From assembly GCA_003971905.1 (NCBI GenBank), contig RSEE01000028.1, forward strand, positions 558,001 to 622,000: a stretch of DNA of 64,000 nt, written 5' to 3'. This DNA is from Moniliella sp. 'wahieum' (lineage: Eukaryota > Basidiomycota > Moniliellomycetes > Moniliellales > Moniliellaceae). Under the pieces are notes generated by a model, which was not told the DNA's origin, ran no database searches, and was given only the letters and a program-made list of their open reading frames with translations. A program made the position numbers and the translations under genes. Shown piece by piece: positions 24,481-35,469 of this stretch. Each line of letters starts with the position of its first letter. Position 1 is the stretch's first letter.

Positions 24481-25899
24481 CTAGATGATGAAGGTGAGCG
24501 ACATGTCGATGGGGTGACTTGAAGACAACTTTCACACACGGTGGATGTCAGCTGTCAGCACCAAACTTCGCAACAAGATCACAGTTTAAAGACGTACCTG
24601 AGGCTTTTGCGAGTACTTGGCAACCAGTTCGTCGCGGATGGCATTGAGTAGCTGGTTGTAGGTCAGCCGGGGGTACTTGTTCATGACCGTAATGAACGCC
24701 CAGGAGCAAGCCCCAGTTGCCTTGTTGGCCTCAACCGCGTCGGCTGAAGTCTGCGAGTCCTTGCAGCCCGACAGCATCACCACATCAGCCCCGAGGAGCG
24801 GGTACGCTTGGTGATCTCCTCGGCCGAATTCGTGTTCTTGGCTGTCATGGCAGTGTTGAACAAGCCCTTGACCACGCCAGCCAAATCACCTCGAGCATAG
24901 TCCGCCGCAGCACCCAGCACACCCTTTCCAATTCCCCCCAAAATATTGGGTTCCTTGATCTTCCCGCTGGTGGAGTAAACGTAGGAAATCAAGTGCCGTG
25001 CCGTACCGAGTGACACGAATCAAAGATGGCCGTCAAGCGGCAACCAACCGGGAGGGACGGACCATAATGGCATGGAGCTCATCGTCTTCCATCTGGCCCG
25101 CACGCTGGTAATCAAGCGGAATAATGGTCTCGTTCAGACCATCGTCCTCGTCGCCATCATGAGCCGGCGCCTGGCCACCGTGGCCCGAGTAGTGGAAGAA
25201 GAGAGCGTCGCCCGGTTGCGCCCCCTTCACAAGCCAGTGCATGGCAGCAGTCATGTTGGCACGGGTGGGCTTGTTACGCGGGTTCTGGTCACGATCGGTA
25301 AGGACAACATGTCCTCTTGCTTGTAATTGCCCCGGGTAAGCAAAAAGTTGCGAATGTTATCCACATCGTTCCAGCAGCCACGCAGGGCCGCGTTGGTGCC
25401 GACATAGTTGATACCAATCAGCAGCGCCTTGCGCTTGCCCGTCATGGTCGAGTACTCGTAACGCATCCCATTGTCCATGACTTGGCCAGTGGGACGTTCG
25501 TAACGGACAGGCATGTTCTGATACGCCGCCGGTCCATCGGGCCTTGCGGGGGAGCACCCCACCCAGGGGGGGGCCAGAGGGGGAGCAAATCCCCCGGCCG
25601 CGTGCGGAGGGGGGCCAGGGGGCGGGGCAAAGCCGCCCGTCTGGAAGCCAGACATCGGGGGTGGGCCAGGGGGAGGTGCAAAGCCCCCGTATGAGCCGTA
25701 TCCATTGGAGGGAGGGGGCCAGGGGGTGGGGCAAAGCCACCCATGTTGAATCCGCCGGCATTTCCGTGTTGGGGGGAGGAGGGCCAGAGGGGGGGCCCAG
25801 AAACTGGGGGGGGCAGAGGGAGGGATGAAGTCAGCAGGGAGCGTGGAAGAGGATGGTGTGGAGATGGACCTACCCGCCATTGTTGTTGCCGTAAGACAT
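24481..25899 (-). CDS. Type I metacaspase
   Basis: A cysteine peptidase that cleaves after Arg/Lys, with roles in protein quality control and cell death. ATG 25899 (MSYGNNNGG) ends an exon of 26 nt. Intron 25873-25804 follows. The prodomain (about 25800-25500) has at least three GGFAPPPGPPP repeats. The caspase domain begins KRKALLIGINYVGTNAALRG. The catalytic His is in FFHYSGHGGQAP (about 25185), and the Cys in LTAIFDSCHS (about 25020). The region GADVVMLSGCKDSQTSADA precedes the C-terminal WAFI segment. Intron 24597-24529 (GTACGT...AAAG) leads to LSSSHPIDMSLTFII and stop 24481. One-base losses at about 25285, 25050, 25012 and 24790, and in C-runs of the prodomain. Both catalytic residues are intact. 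Confidence 0.95.
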
Positions 25900-27265
25900 G
25901 TGGGGCGTGAAGCTGGAGGCGAGAGCGTGGGATGTGGGTGGGGCCAGACTCAGACCGAGGAAGCGAGTGAGGTCGGAGGCGAGGTGGTGGCGGGGAAGCA
26001 GGGGGCTTCGGCGACTTGAGGGTGCGGGCTACGCTATGCAAGGGGGGCATTACCTCATCATCTCGCTCCCGGTCGTTCAGTGGCCAGTCACAGGCATCAC
26101 ACCAGCCAACTAGTCGCAGGGCGCGCGAACGCGGTCGGCTGGGGATGCTGCGAGACAGGCATGCTGCGGGCGGTGCCTGCTGCGCCGCGGCGCTTTAAAA
26201 AATCAGATGCCGTAAGGTGTGTGTGACTGCCCGGCTTCCGGCACGACCTTGGCGCAAATCATCTGACGCACTGGACGGCAGAGCGGCGGCTGGCCTGGCA
26301 ATGCCATGCATGCTGATGCGCTGAGGACTCGGCGATGGGGGTGCTGGCGGGGCTGGCAACGGTGGCTGAGCGCTGATGCATGATGGATGGTGGAGCTTGC
26401 CTCCTGGTTGGTGAGGATCTTGAAGCTTGAGCTTGCACGCGAAGCGGCCTGTACATACACGGTGGCACTCGGCCCGCAGCCAGAAAAGCGGGGCCGCGAG
26501 TGCGAACGGGCGCAGCAGCCGCATGCCGGTGTCTGCCGCCATCATTCATCACCCATCGTAACACTGCCGCTGTGCCATCTCCCTCGCACGGCGCCAGTCC
26601 TAGTCCCACCTGCCCACAGCTCACCGGCCACCGTGGCCGCTGAGCCTCAGCGTTCAGGCTGAGGTCAGCAGGTTAGCCATTTTCGGTACCCGGTACCATC
26701 TCCCAGAGTGATGAGATCGATGAGATCTCTGGAGCCTGATGCGGCTGATGGCCCTCGAGGGCGAGGCAATTGCACTAATGTGGGGGGGTGGACTAAGCAA
26801 ACCAGCAATGCCTACATAGGATCATCAAGCAGCCAGTCGCCATCAGGAGGCTGCGGAACGAGAAAAAAACAGAAGCGAGAAAACAACGGAACTCCTAGGC
26901 CTGAGGAAGGGGGGACTCAATTGAATCCTGCCTGCGAAACGGAACAGATGGAGCATGGGGGATGCGAGGAACCACGCGCTATAAGATCGAGGCCAATCGT
27001 TCGTTGCTCGATTCAAGGCAGAGGGGATGGCTCGCGTGAATGGGAAGCACGTGTGTGAAGGCAGAGGGCCATGCGTCGACTTTCCCGCTGGCTCTGCTTG
27101 TATGGGGAAGGGCATCTTGGACCGTCCCCCAAGAAGAACCGTCTGGTAAGCTCGAACGGAACTCTGGCGTTGTTGTTCCATGTACTCCCTCCGAAGTCAA
27201 ATTAGTTCTCGAATCCAGAGACACGGCCCGTCGCCCACGTTCGGGGCGGGCTATGTTGTGACGCA
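25900..27265. other. Spacer with repeat copy B
   Basis: No gene recognised. A GATCTTGAAGCTTGAGC word of the dispersed AAGCTT family is at 26417-26433. A copy of the longer dispersed repeat is at about 26706-26935. Overlapping frames on both strands near 26200-26650 look like GC-rich noise. Confidence 0.5.
26706..26935. repeat. Dispersed repeat, copy B
   Basis: The partner of 1398-1645, same orientation. Shared landmarks include GATGAGATC..TGGAGCCTGATG, CCTCGAGGG, GGCTGCGGAAC, ACAGAAGCGAGA and GGAACTCCTA. Small insertions and substitutions throughout show an old duplication or two members of a family. Confidence 0.7.
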
Positions 27266-28300
27266 TCAATCCCTGCTGCTGTTCTCCCACATCATGGACG
27301 CACGATCGTGCCAGTCTTGAAGTTGGATGGGGGTCAGCGACCGAGCAGCATGCGCTTCGCGCTCGCGTTTCCTTCGGGCCACCATCAGCCCCACCAAGGC
27401 CCCCATCAAAGCAATTGCTAGTGCGATGGGGATGGTGAACAGCCAAAATGGTGCCTACTTTATGGCGAGGATGATGTTTGGATAGGTTTGACACGTTTTT
27501 CATCTTGCTAGTGCCGAGGCACCCTGACACGTTGTTTCCCAATTGGACGTTCGTCAATGCCACCCAACTTGCCCACTAGATGACCTTACATTCCCCCCCC
27601 CACGGCAACCTCGACTCGCAGGTCCGTCCTTGCTGGGAAATCGACCTCAGTCCAGTTCCAAAGAGTTACCGGCGGAGGGATGGTCACATCGAGGCGATTG
27701 AGGATGTTGTGGTAGTTCATGACTGTTATTGTCACAGCCTGATCTGGGGTTGCCGTGATGTTGAGAATTGCAGGGAGACATTGGGTGAGTCCCTGCGTTG
27801 GAAACGTCACGTTCAAAAGCCCAGGACCAACCTTGGCACTCACGACGGATTTCTGAGCCTGATAGGATTTGGAGGGGTAATTGGAGCTACGAGTCCGTCT
27901 TGTTGAACCTCCATAAGAAGAGGGGATTGGATTGGGTGCACCACTAGAACTCGTTTTGACCTCATTGCTGGCGGCGGTTGTAGTCGTGACGCCCAAGGCC
28001 GTGTGTTCACCACGCGAAGCGTGGATGAATGTCCCGGATGAAAACGAGTGGAGTGGATGCCCGAGAACGAGGGGTGTAATGACGACACTCTGGGGTCGGA
28101 CGCCAAGGCAGACGAGGGGAAATCGTTGGAATCGAATCGGACTCTGCCGCCGACGCACTGTCGGTAGCTAATGATAGACGGATCAATGGCCGGATTGGAG
28201 CTGGCACGGGGCTGGGCAGGTAGCTGCTGCGCGTCCGGGCGTGCAAACTTCTGCGCATGTGGTGGACAACCAAGATGAGCAGGCGCAATTGTAGAAGGGG
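27266..28300 (-). CDS. Single-pass membrane protein with glycosylated outer domain
   Basis: The C-terminal half is clear. An extracytoplasmic domain at about 27850-27590 has three N-glycosylation sites (LLNVTFP, ILNITATP, LWNWTEV). A transmembrane helix follows at about 27455-27400 (WLFTIPIALAIALMGALVGL). A basic stop-transfer tail MVARRKREREAHAARS comes next, ending MMWENSSRD and stop 27266-27268. Upstream, a Ser/Thr-rich stretch (TTTTAASNEVKTSSSG) leads back to an uncertain N-terminus near 28300, where hydrophobic peptides could be a signal sequence. Frames change at about 27590 and 27470, where there may also be an intron (GTAAGG at 27577). A type I plasma-membrane or wall-sensor-like architecture is inferred. 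The family is unknown. Confidence 0.6.
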
Positions 28301-30556
28301 CAACCAGATGAAGCAAGAAGAGAGAAGAGGCGGGGAGACAAGGCGAAATATAGACGAGAGTGATGAATGATATACTGACGACAGGCTGACAAAACTGACG
28401 CTCAGCTGGCTGAAGCTGGGCGGCGCTGACGCTGACGTTGACGCTGACGCTGACGTGACGCTGACGCTGACGCTGACGCTACTAATAATAAATCAGTACT
28501 ACTACACTCTCACATCGCATAGACATCGTCACATTGCTTGGGCTGTCGCAGGCCGTCGCCTGCTATCAGCGTAACCACGTTGCCGCTGTCACACGACGGC
28601 CATTACATGTTACAAGTGCAAATAAGTGTGTGGGACAGGCAACTGTTACACTCCGCTATCTGCTGTTCCTTGATGAGTGCCTTTAGTGCTATTGCAAGGG
28701 ACCGTTTGCACGATTACCCGCGGGATCATTCAGATCATCGATCACATCCGCGAAGGTAATATCCAACCTAAGTCTTAAGCCCTAATAAAGCCTAAGGCCT
28801 AACGTATTCACGTCGTTAACGTTTAACCACATTTAGCAAGTTATTACTGGTTCCGTTACCGGTGGTCTTGCACCCAACAGGTTACCGCAACTGTGCAGGA
28901 GAAAAAAGTACCCGTTACATGTTTTACAAGAGGCCAAGGCGGAACCGACCTTGCATCCTGAATCAGATGCATGCGGTGCTTATAGCATGCTGATTGTGCC
29001 GATCATGCACTAGAAGTGTTGGGACCCGTGGTCCCGTATATACGCCAAGGTGCCTTATCACCCTTTGCCTCTTAGGCCTTAGGCCTTATTTGACCTCCGA
29101 AGCCTCCACGTGTATACTCAGGCTTGTTTGAACCCCTGTCTCCTCTAGGTGTGGCATAAGGCTTAGACCTGACCACCACCACCGCGATTGCATTTGGCTC
29201 TACCTTTCCAGAGGTTCATCACCCAACCCCTTGGGTTCCTCGGGTCGTACAAGAAGTGGGAGCGCCGAGTGCGGTTTTAAAGACTAGAACGACATAATAG
29301 CAAACCCCACACATAATGGCATTCTGCTGTCGGTGCACAGTCTGTGCTGAAGCTGTAGGCTGTCACACCCAGACAGATCGTGAGGGGATGATGAAGAATG
29401 GAACCTGATTGTGATGGTAATGGTGGGGCTATGCCATCGCCTAGTACGCGCAGAAGAGGGTGGCAGGGCTATGGGTATAATACTCACTGGTATAGAATGA
29501 CGTGACGCGTGACGCGTGACGCTTGGCGTGGCCTCCATACAGGGTGCAGCTGGAGTGCACACTGCCGCGATGGGCGTGTCGCTGTTTGGCCGCTCCGATC
29601 ATAAAATGCCGATGTATGTGCCCGCAGTCTCACATGCTTTCATGATGCATGATGCATGAGCGCATGAGCACCACCCACGTGTGTCATGCATCTGCCACCG
29701 CTTCACGTCGAGGTGATGGGGCCGATGGGGGATCAGTATCACTATCCAATGAGGCTCTAAGTACCCAGTCCCCGAGGTATCTTGAGGCTTGATGAGGCCT
29801 TGAAGCTTGAAGCCTTAGGGAAGTCTGGCCAGAGGGCCACGCGCAACCATTCGTCGAATATGCGCTCAAGATTGAATAACTGAGGCCTGAGGCCCATCTG
29901 ATACATCAGAGGCCAGTTGGGTTTCACAACTCAGCACCAAGTACTCAGTACAAGTGCTAAATGCACGATCGAAATCCCATACACAGTATTCACGAACCGT
30001 CGCCGGACATCAGACGACGTCCGAGAAAACTGTGCAACTCCGACTGCAACTGTAGCTCTAGCCACCAAAGACATGTTCGTGTGATGCCCAGTTGAGATGT
30101 TGACTCGATGACTAGACGATTCGCACAGTAGTGTCTTTGCTCTTTGGCGGAGTACCGGAGTTGCCTGTAGAATTAATGTGTTTTCTGTTCTTGTTGGTGT
30201 ATAGCAAACGAGGCAACACTACAACTGTTGGCGCTCCCTGCTCTTCTCATCCAACTACCTTTCGTCCGATTGTGTCCACGAGTCTTCCCTTTGCCCCTCC
30301 CCCCTTGCCGAGCACTGAGTATACCGATTCGCCAAAGGGGTTTGTCTTGACTCTTCTCCTGATGAAAGAACTGAGTAAGCTGCACTCTATTCCACGAAGA
30401 GAATGGCGATCCTACTCCCGTTTGCCATCAAGTCACCGTTGAACTACTCCCTCCATTCCCCCTCCTTGTGCTGTTCTCGGTCATTGATATCTGCCTCCAC
30501 TGGGCTCTTCTGTCCTTAAACTCTCTTCTTCCAAGGTTTGGTTATCGCTCCCGTCT
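28301..30556. other. Long spacer with repeats
   Basis: No gene recognised over 2 kb. It holds the GACGCT array (28424-28480), TAGGCCTTAGGCCTTA at 29073-29088, ATGATGCATGATGCATGA at 29641-29659, CTTGAAGCTTGAAGCCTTA at 29799-29817 and AGTACTCAGTAC at 29940-29951. A 103-codon frame at 30131-30442 (+) has no known motif. Confidence 0.5.
28424..28480. repeat. GACGCT hexamer microsatellite
   Basis: About nine copies of GACGCT with two interruptions (GACGTT and a shortened GACGT unit), in a spacer upstream of the membrane-protein gene. Confidence 0.9.
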
Positions 30557-31030
30557 GTGGTGCTCTTCTTCGTAGACTTTCAATGTAACAACAGAAGCAC
30601 ATTCATGCGATGCAAAAAGAATCCATGCCGGGGGTATAGGCTGCGTGAAGCTCAACGGCCATGCCACACACTCAGTTCCTTATCGATATTACCCGACTAC
30701 TCCCTTCAAGTATTATGTTCTCTTTGCTGCTGGGCTCTTCAGGGCTTCACTACAGTAGTACCATCCCCTTCAGGAAACAAAACATATGTTAGACAGGCTT
30801 AATCGACACACACAAAGTGACGCTTGCCATTTCTTACATCTTCCCTGGCACAAAGGGGAATTGGGTTATGTAGGCCATGACCAAGTGCATGTTTTGTATG
30901 CCACCCCGGGCTCTTCTACTCATCTCAAGGGCAGTGTCACCCATGAGGCCTGAGGACGCCCAGCACTTTTCGCCAAGCTCATTAACCCCAAGGACCTCAC
31001 CAGTCAGCCCGATAGGCCCCTCGCGGTTCT
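30557..31030 (+). pseudogene. Possible degenerate coding region
   Basis: Three consecutive stretches in different frames look protein-like: VVLFFVDFQCNNRSTFM, then IHAGGIGCVKLNGHATHSVP with YRYYPTTPFKYYVLFAAGLF, then GYVGHDQVHVLYATPGSSTH with LINPKDLTSQPDRPLAVL. They would join into about 150 residues after one-base changes and an internal stop. No family recognised. Either a decayed gene or a real one hidden by sequence errors. Chance is also possible. Confidence 0.3.
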
Positions 31031-31403
31031 AAGGACAATATGTCTACGTTTGAGCGGCGGGTAGACGACGTTCATCCGTGTGCGTTCCGCGTCCATAGAA
31101 TTACGAGTCGACATCCGGTAGCCCTGGTAATATGTAGCCCTTATCCCTGGCAACGGGATATTGGCCGCGTCACGATGAATGAAGCAGGGCTGACATGTAA
31201 ACAATGCTGGCCTTCCCCCGTAGTGTTGACATTAGTAGTAGGATATGGCCCTTTACTGTTACATGGCGATACATAGCCCAAGTTCACACCCATTAAGAGG
31301 AACTTGTGCGCCATCATGTATCAGACATCAGGGCTGACAGTGGTTAACCACATGAACGGCGAAACAAGGGGGAATACAAGGCAATGTAGATGTCGGATTC
31401 AGG

Positions 31404-32208
31404 TTATGTATGGGCCCATGGGCAACGGTTATCACGCTCAGCTCCCGTCAACTGGTTCAGCGAAGAGGATGGAGCAAACTCGCGGGTTTCGCGCAACAAC
31501 TGTGGAAGATCTTCCTCCTCGACCTTCTGCAACATTCGACTTCCGTATCCTGGCGACTCGATCCTGAGGCGAAATAAAATTGTCAGTGCACAGGGAAGCC
31601 AGATGCAGACAAACAAAACATACCGGTACGTAGTGGCCTTTTGGGTAATCTCAGGCATTTGGTGCCAGTACCTCATAAAGTAGAAGAAGCGCTCCACCAC
31701 TTCGGGGTTTGCATCGTAGAGATGGATCTCAGCACGCTTCGTCCGACGCCAGAATACTGCTGGCGCTTCTTGTGGACGAAAGGGGACTTGGGCGTTGTCC
31801 ACGTCTCGATCTTCTCTGGTAGACGAACCACGTTGGAAGTGGGGATACGCAAGGCATAAGCAGTCCACCGGGCAAAGTTGGCAAACATGTTCATGCTCTG
31901 CGTCCATTGAGGTTCGGTGCGGTAGCACTCGTACAGTAGCGTCCCCACCAGATACCCATGAGTCTTGGGGAGGGTGGGTGCGACCGTGAACGCCTTGGGC
32001 ACCGGCCCACCCGTCAGCGGCGGCAGCTCCAGACCCTTAAGGTCGGCACCAGCCGCTTCCTCTTCTCCGATACATCCGCTGGGTCTTCACCAGGCTCTGG
32101 CATGCCCTCTGGGACCAAGAGATCGGGACGACGCATTTCGTCAAGCTTCAGGTACCCTGGCTGGGAGGCGGAGATCATAACACTTTGGGGTAGCGGCTGA
32201 CCCGTCAA
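31404..32208 (-). CDS. RSM10: Mitochondrial small-subunit ribosomal protein uS10m
   Basis: The uS10 core is clear: LRIPTSNVVRLPEKIETWTT, PKSPFVHKK, a shift, then FWRRTKRAEIHLYDANPEVV and ERFFYFMRYWHQMPEI. Intron 31623-31564 (GTATGT...TCAG) splits an Arg codon, after which the C-terminus runs IESPGYGSRMLQKVEEEDLP to stop 31404. The N-terminal half shows SASQPGYLKLDEMRRPDLLV and PTLPKTHGYLVGTLLYEC, separated by a frameshift near 32030. A further open stretch up to about 32600 (LKPSFDTDEMFLGLKRGLED) may be the true N-terminus with a mitochondrial presequence, so the start is unresolved. Fungal uS10m proteins are longer than bacterial S10, as here. Confidence 0.85.
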
Positions 32209-33114
32209 GTCATGGTATGGAACACGCAGTTTTTACCACCAATACGTCCGGGACCGTGGGGGAACGGAGCAGGTGGGTGAGAAGGAGGAGCAGGATGCTG
32301 AGGCGGGGCAGGCACATTGACATTGGTCTTGTCCTCAAGGCCCCGCTTTAAGCCGAGGAACATCTCGTCCGTGTCGAAAGAAGGCTTGAGGTATGTGCGA
32401 CGCCCAAGCAGAAAAGAAACGCCACAGGAGAGGAAGAGCCGAGGCGCCCTACGCTTCCCACCATGGCGGGGGCAACACGGGCCAGCATGCTCGCTGTCCT
32501 GGGCGCCATGGGTGGTCGAGGTCAAGGGTGGGGATGAGGCCTGAGGCGGGGAGGCCAGCTCCACCACGAAGAAGATCATAGCCATCTTCCCGGCCAACTC
32601 CGCGTCGGAGCGGAATTGAGCACACAACAAATATTTCAAATCAAACAGCCTCAGTACAGGCTGAGCTAAGCTTAGCGCTAAGGCTTAGCGGTCAGCCTGG
32701 GGTAACCGGTAACCGGTAACCAGCTATTAAGAACTTCAAGCTTCATCGACTAATTCGTCTCCCTTGGGCTTTAGCCTCGGGCCTCACGCATGTCACATGG
32801 GATACTCGTCAAGCGTCAAGCTTCAAGCTTCAAGGCGACCAAGACTGCTTCCCCGGATAGGCCCTAGGCTATTGATAGTCTTTCTCACCTGCCGTACCAC
32901 TATCCCTTCTTTGCCCTGACGGGCCACCATTCCTCACTCATCACGGTTTCTCTTTAGGTTGCGGCGAGGCCACCCATCATCCCCGTTTGCGGCAGCTCGC
33001 GTCCACTAAATTTAGGAGGCCGATAGACCAGAAACTAGAAGTACCGTAAGCGCCGCATTGCGATTCTTGACTGTACATGCGCCCGAGAGGATCCACGTAA
33101 CCGGGGAACCGCGT
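32209..33114. other. Possible uS10m N-terminus, then spacer repeats
   Basis: 32209-32600 on the minus strand stays open and may extend uS10m. From 32640 on there is no gene, only repeat words: GGTAACCGGTAACCGGTAACC at 32701-32721, CTTCAAGCTTC at 32736 and CAAGCTTCAAGCTTCAAGG at 32817-32835. Confidence 0.45.
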
Positions 33115-33996
33115 TCAAGAGGACGAAAGTTGAGCCTCAAGTTTTCTCCTCTTGGCTCGGAGTTCCTCAATCTCACGTTCGGTCGCACGAACGTTGGCGA
33201 CAGATATTTGGAGGGTATTGCTCACTAGGTTTGACCACTTGGACCCAGCTTGTTCCAGTTGGTGCTTGGTGCTGGGACGTACGTCGGAAGCAGCGAGCTG
33301 GGCGTCACGCCGCGCGCGGTTCACCGAGTTTGTATCTTGTTGTACTTGGGTTAGCGCCGCTTCAGCACGTTTTGCGTCCGTTTCGAGGTTGAAGGTATGC
33401 ATCCTCCATGCGTTGGCGCCATACGTCTTGAGTAACGATACATTTTCTGAGCGAATTTGTTGAGCAGCAAGCTGGACGCGCGCATTGTTCAGCGCTTCCT
33501 GCCACTCTTCCGGAGACGCGCTACTCCCCTTTTCGGGGCCAGGGACGGAAAATTTGGCGGAGTCAAACAGGGCATCTCGCTCCAAAGCATGTCCCTGAAG
33601 AAGCTTGTCGAGATCGGCGCGCGTTTCTGGAGACAACTGTGCTAGCAGGTCAGCATGGTGTGTCTGGTGTTCTGTGGTAACGGAAGCAAAGGCAGCGGAG
33701 GCCAGGGTTGAACCAACCTTGGTTGTAGAACGGTTCCAGTCGTAAGCGGGACCAAGTACTTGTTCCATTCGCTTGTCTACCTGGGCACGGGACGAAGTGC
33801 TGGCTCGTGCCTCGGCCGCGATTTCGGCATCAACACGAGCGCGCCATTTGGGGTCCTCGATCTCGCGGTCGATGTAAGGCAAGGCCGCCGTATGTGGCAC
33901 AAGAAGAGATGTGTACGCCGGTGGCGCAGGTGCACCGGTACTTTGCGTATCCGGTGTGGCAGAGGACACAACAAGCGCGGACGAAGTGGCTGCCAT
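33115..33996 (-). CDS. Splicing factor BCAS2/SPF27 (NineTeen complex)
   Basis: An uninterrupted 293-codon frame, one of the few conserved genes here without a shift. It begins MAATSSALVVSSATPD. The conserved N-terminal block is LPYIDREIEDPKWRARVDAE. The C-terminal coiled-coil block is YGANAWRMHTFNLETDAKRA with KHQLEQAGSKWSNLVSNTLQ and ATEREIEELRAKRRKLEAQL. These are the two conserved parts of the BCAS2/SPF27/Cwf7 family, a core subunit of the Prp19 complex that activates the spliceosome in the nucleus. Length is slightly above the human protein (225 aa) because of an extended N-terminus and middle. Confidence 0.88.
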   Translation of the reverse strand: MAATSSALVVSSATPDTQSTGAPAPPAYTSLLVPHTAALPYIDREIEDPKWRARVDAEIAAEARASTSSRAQVDKRMEQVLGPAYDWNRSTTKVGSTLASAAFASVTTEHQTHHADLLAQLSPETRADLDKLLQGHALERDALFDSAKFSVPGPEKGSSASPEEWQEALNNARVQLAAQQIRSENVSLLKTYGANAWRMHTFNLETDAKRAEAALTQVQQDTNSVNRARRDAQLAASDVRPSTKHQLEQAGSKWSNLVSNTLQISVANVRATEREIEELRAKRRKLEAQLSSS

Positions 33997-34099
33997 GGAT
34001 GGGCGAGTGGTACTGGTTGCGGCAGGAGGTGGGTGAGAACGAGATACTGGGCCATATCATACGCGTGATATTATGGCTCACGGCGTAAAATTCCGCCAA

Positions 34100-34730
34100 G
34101 GTTGCAGTTCCGCTGGGTGTGAGGGATAGCCGCGCTTATGAGCGTAGGCCCTGCTTGGGCCTTTTTTTGGGAGTGCCCATAGTGCTTCACCTACCTACTT
34201 ACCTACCTTGCTTTGGTCCGCGTTCTAGCCTCTTTGTAACCAGTCTGTCCCCTATCTTGACATTTCGCATCCCGACAGACGTCCGGTTCATTTCACACCT
34301 TGCTGGTAGTAACCATTGAGGTGCATTGGACGAAAAGTGGTGCTCTGTATTTTCCCAGACTGCCACATACCCATCTTTCTTTGCGCTACCACATCTGTGG
34401 CACCGTATACCCGTTCCAGAGTGTATCGGCTCGGGCGAATTTTGCAGTACCAAGATTTTGGCATCGTCAACCTCCCCTTGTATTGGCAGAAACGGGTAAC
34501 CAGCAGGCCCGCTAACGAGGTGGTTGGTACCACATTCAGTGCGGCTGTTCGCATGGCCGCATCATGGTTGGGCCATTTCCCTCCCAAATCTTTGTTTCTT
34601 CCGCAGGCGAGAAAGCCCACTACAGGATGGATGAAGGTTGCGCCACGCCCCAGCAACTGGGGCATTGCACAGGTTGGTTGGGGGTCATTGCAGATCTCGT
34701 CGGCCGCGAAGTTTGGGTAGGTCGCCGAGG
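34100..34730. other. Region open on both strands, unresolved
   Basis: A 134-codon plus frame (34316-34720) and a 156-codon minus frame (34288-34758) overlap almost entirely, and neither shows known motifs. The minus frame abuts the 3' end of the LYR gene. Either may be chance. I do not call a gene. Confidence 0.3.
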
Positions 34731-35031
34731 GGGGGAGGTAGATGAGGCGAGTTGCCAAGGCCCAGACAATTGGCGCAGCATGCGATGACCTTGCTGTAAT
34801 CGGTCCTTGATTTGTTCCTTGTCCGTCATGCCCTTGGTCGCATCAAACTCGTCCCGGATCCAGTCCAGTGTCTCGCGTCGCGCTTGCGGATTGGCAATGC
34901 CCCTCGACTCACGCACAATGTTGCGGTAGAGAGCAACGCCCTGGGAGCGCAGAATGAAGTGCTTGAGTCAAGGTCGCGCCGGGGTCCAACTTGCTCGCCG
35001 TCCGTGCCACGGCCATGGAACTGCGCAACAT
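34730..35031 (-). CDS. LYR-motif mitochondrial protein (LYRM2-like)
   Basis: ATG 35031 begins MLRSSMAVARTASKLDPGAT, a plausible mitochondrial presequence. After one shift near 34955 comes the LYR motif: LRSQGVALYRNIVRESRGIA. It is followed by NPQARRETLDWIRDEFDATK and MTDKEQIKDRLQQGHRMLRQ. LYR proteins bind acyl-ACP and act as assembly factors in mitochondria. The pattern after the LYR (R...W.R.EF...K..TD...I......G...L..L) fits LYRM2 better than other members. The precise stop is unclear: the frame stays open to 34620. About 95-100 aa expected. Confidence 0.8.
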
Positions 35032-35469
35032 GTTCCCCCACCAGTGGTGGCACTCAGCAAATGCGCCACCTGCCCCCAGTGGAGAGAATCGGAGGATTCC
35101 TGCATCGCACCGCCTCAAGTCATTGAACGTTTCATCAACTAACTCTGGTTTCCTATCGTGCGTCGACTGGACACCATGAGCATTCGCCCGCATACTCTGC
35201 CACCTGCTAGGCGATGCTGGTCATATATTGTTATACGGTTCGTATCTGACTATACGGATCTATGGCTCATGCCAACAGAAAATACATCAATCTGAAAAAG
35301 GGGGGAGAAGGGAGAAAAAAAAAGGCAAGAACACTATAGTGTCAACGCAGATGTTGTGACAAGCTCTTCATCCGGCCGTAGAAAACACGGGAGGCGGGGG
35401 GGGGGGGGGCATCGGCGCGGTATATGAGGGTTGCTCTTGTCGACGAAGGAAAGGATAAGCTGGCAAGGA

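Noticed and set aside
34288-34758. Minus-strand frame as an extension of the LYR gene
   Set aside because: It would make the LYR protein more than twice the family size, and the sequence shows no conserved feature.
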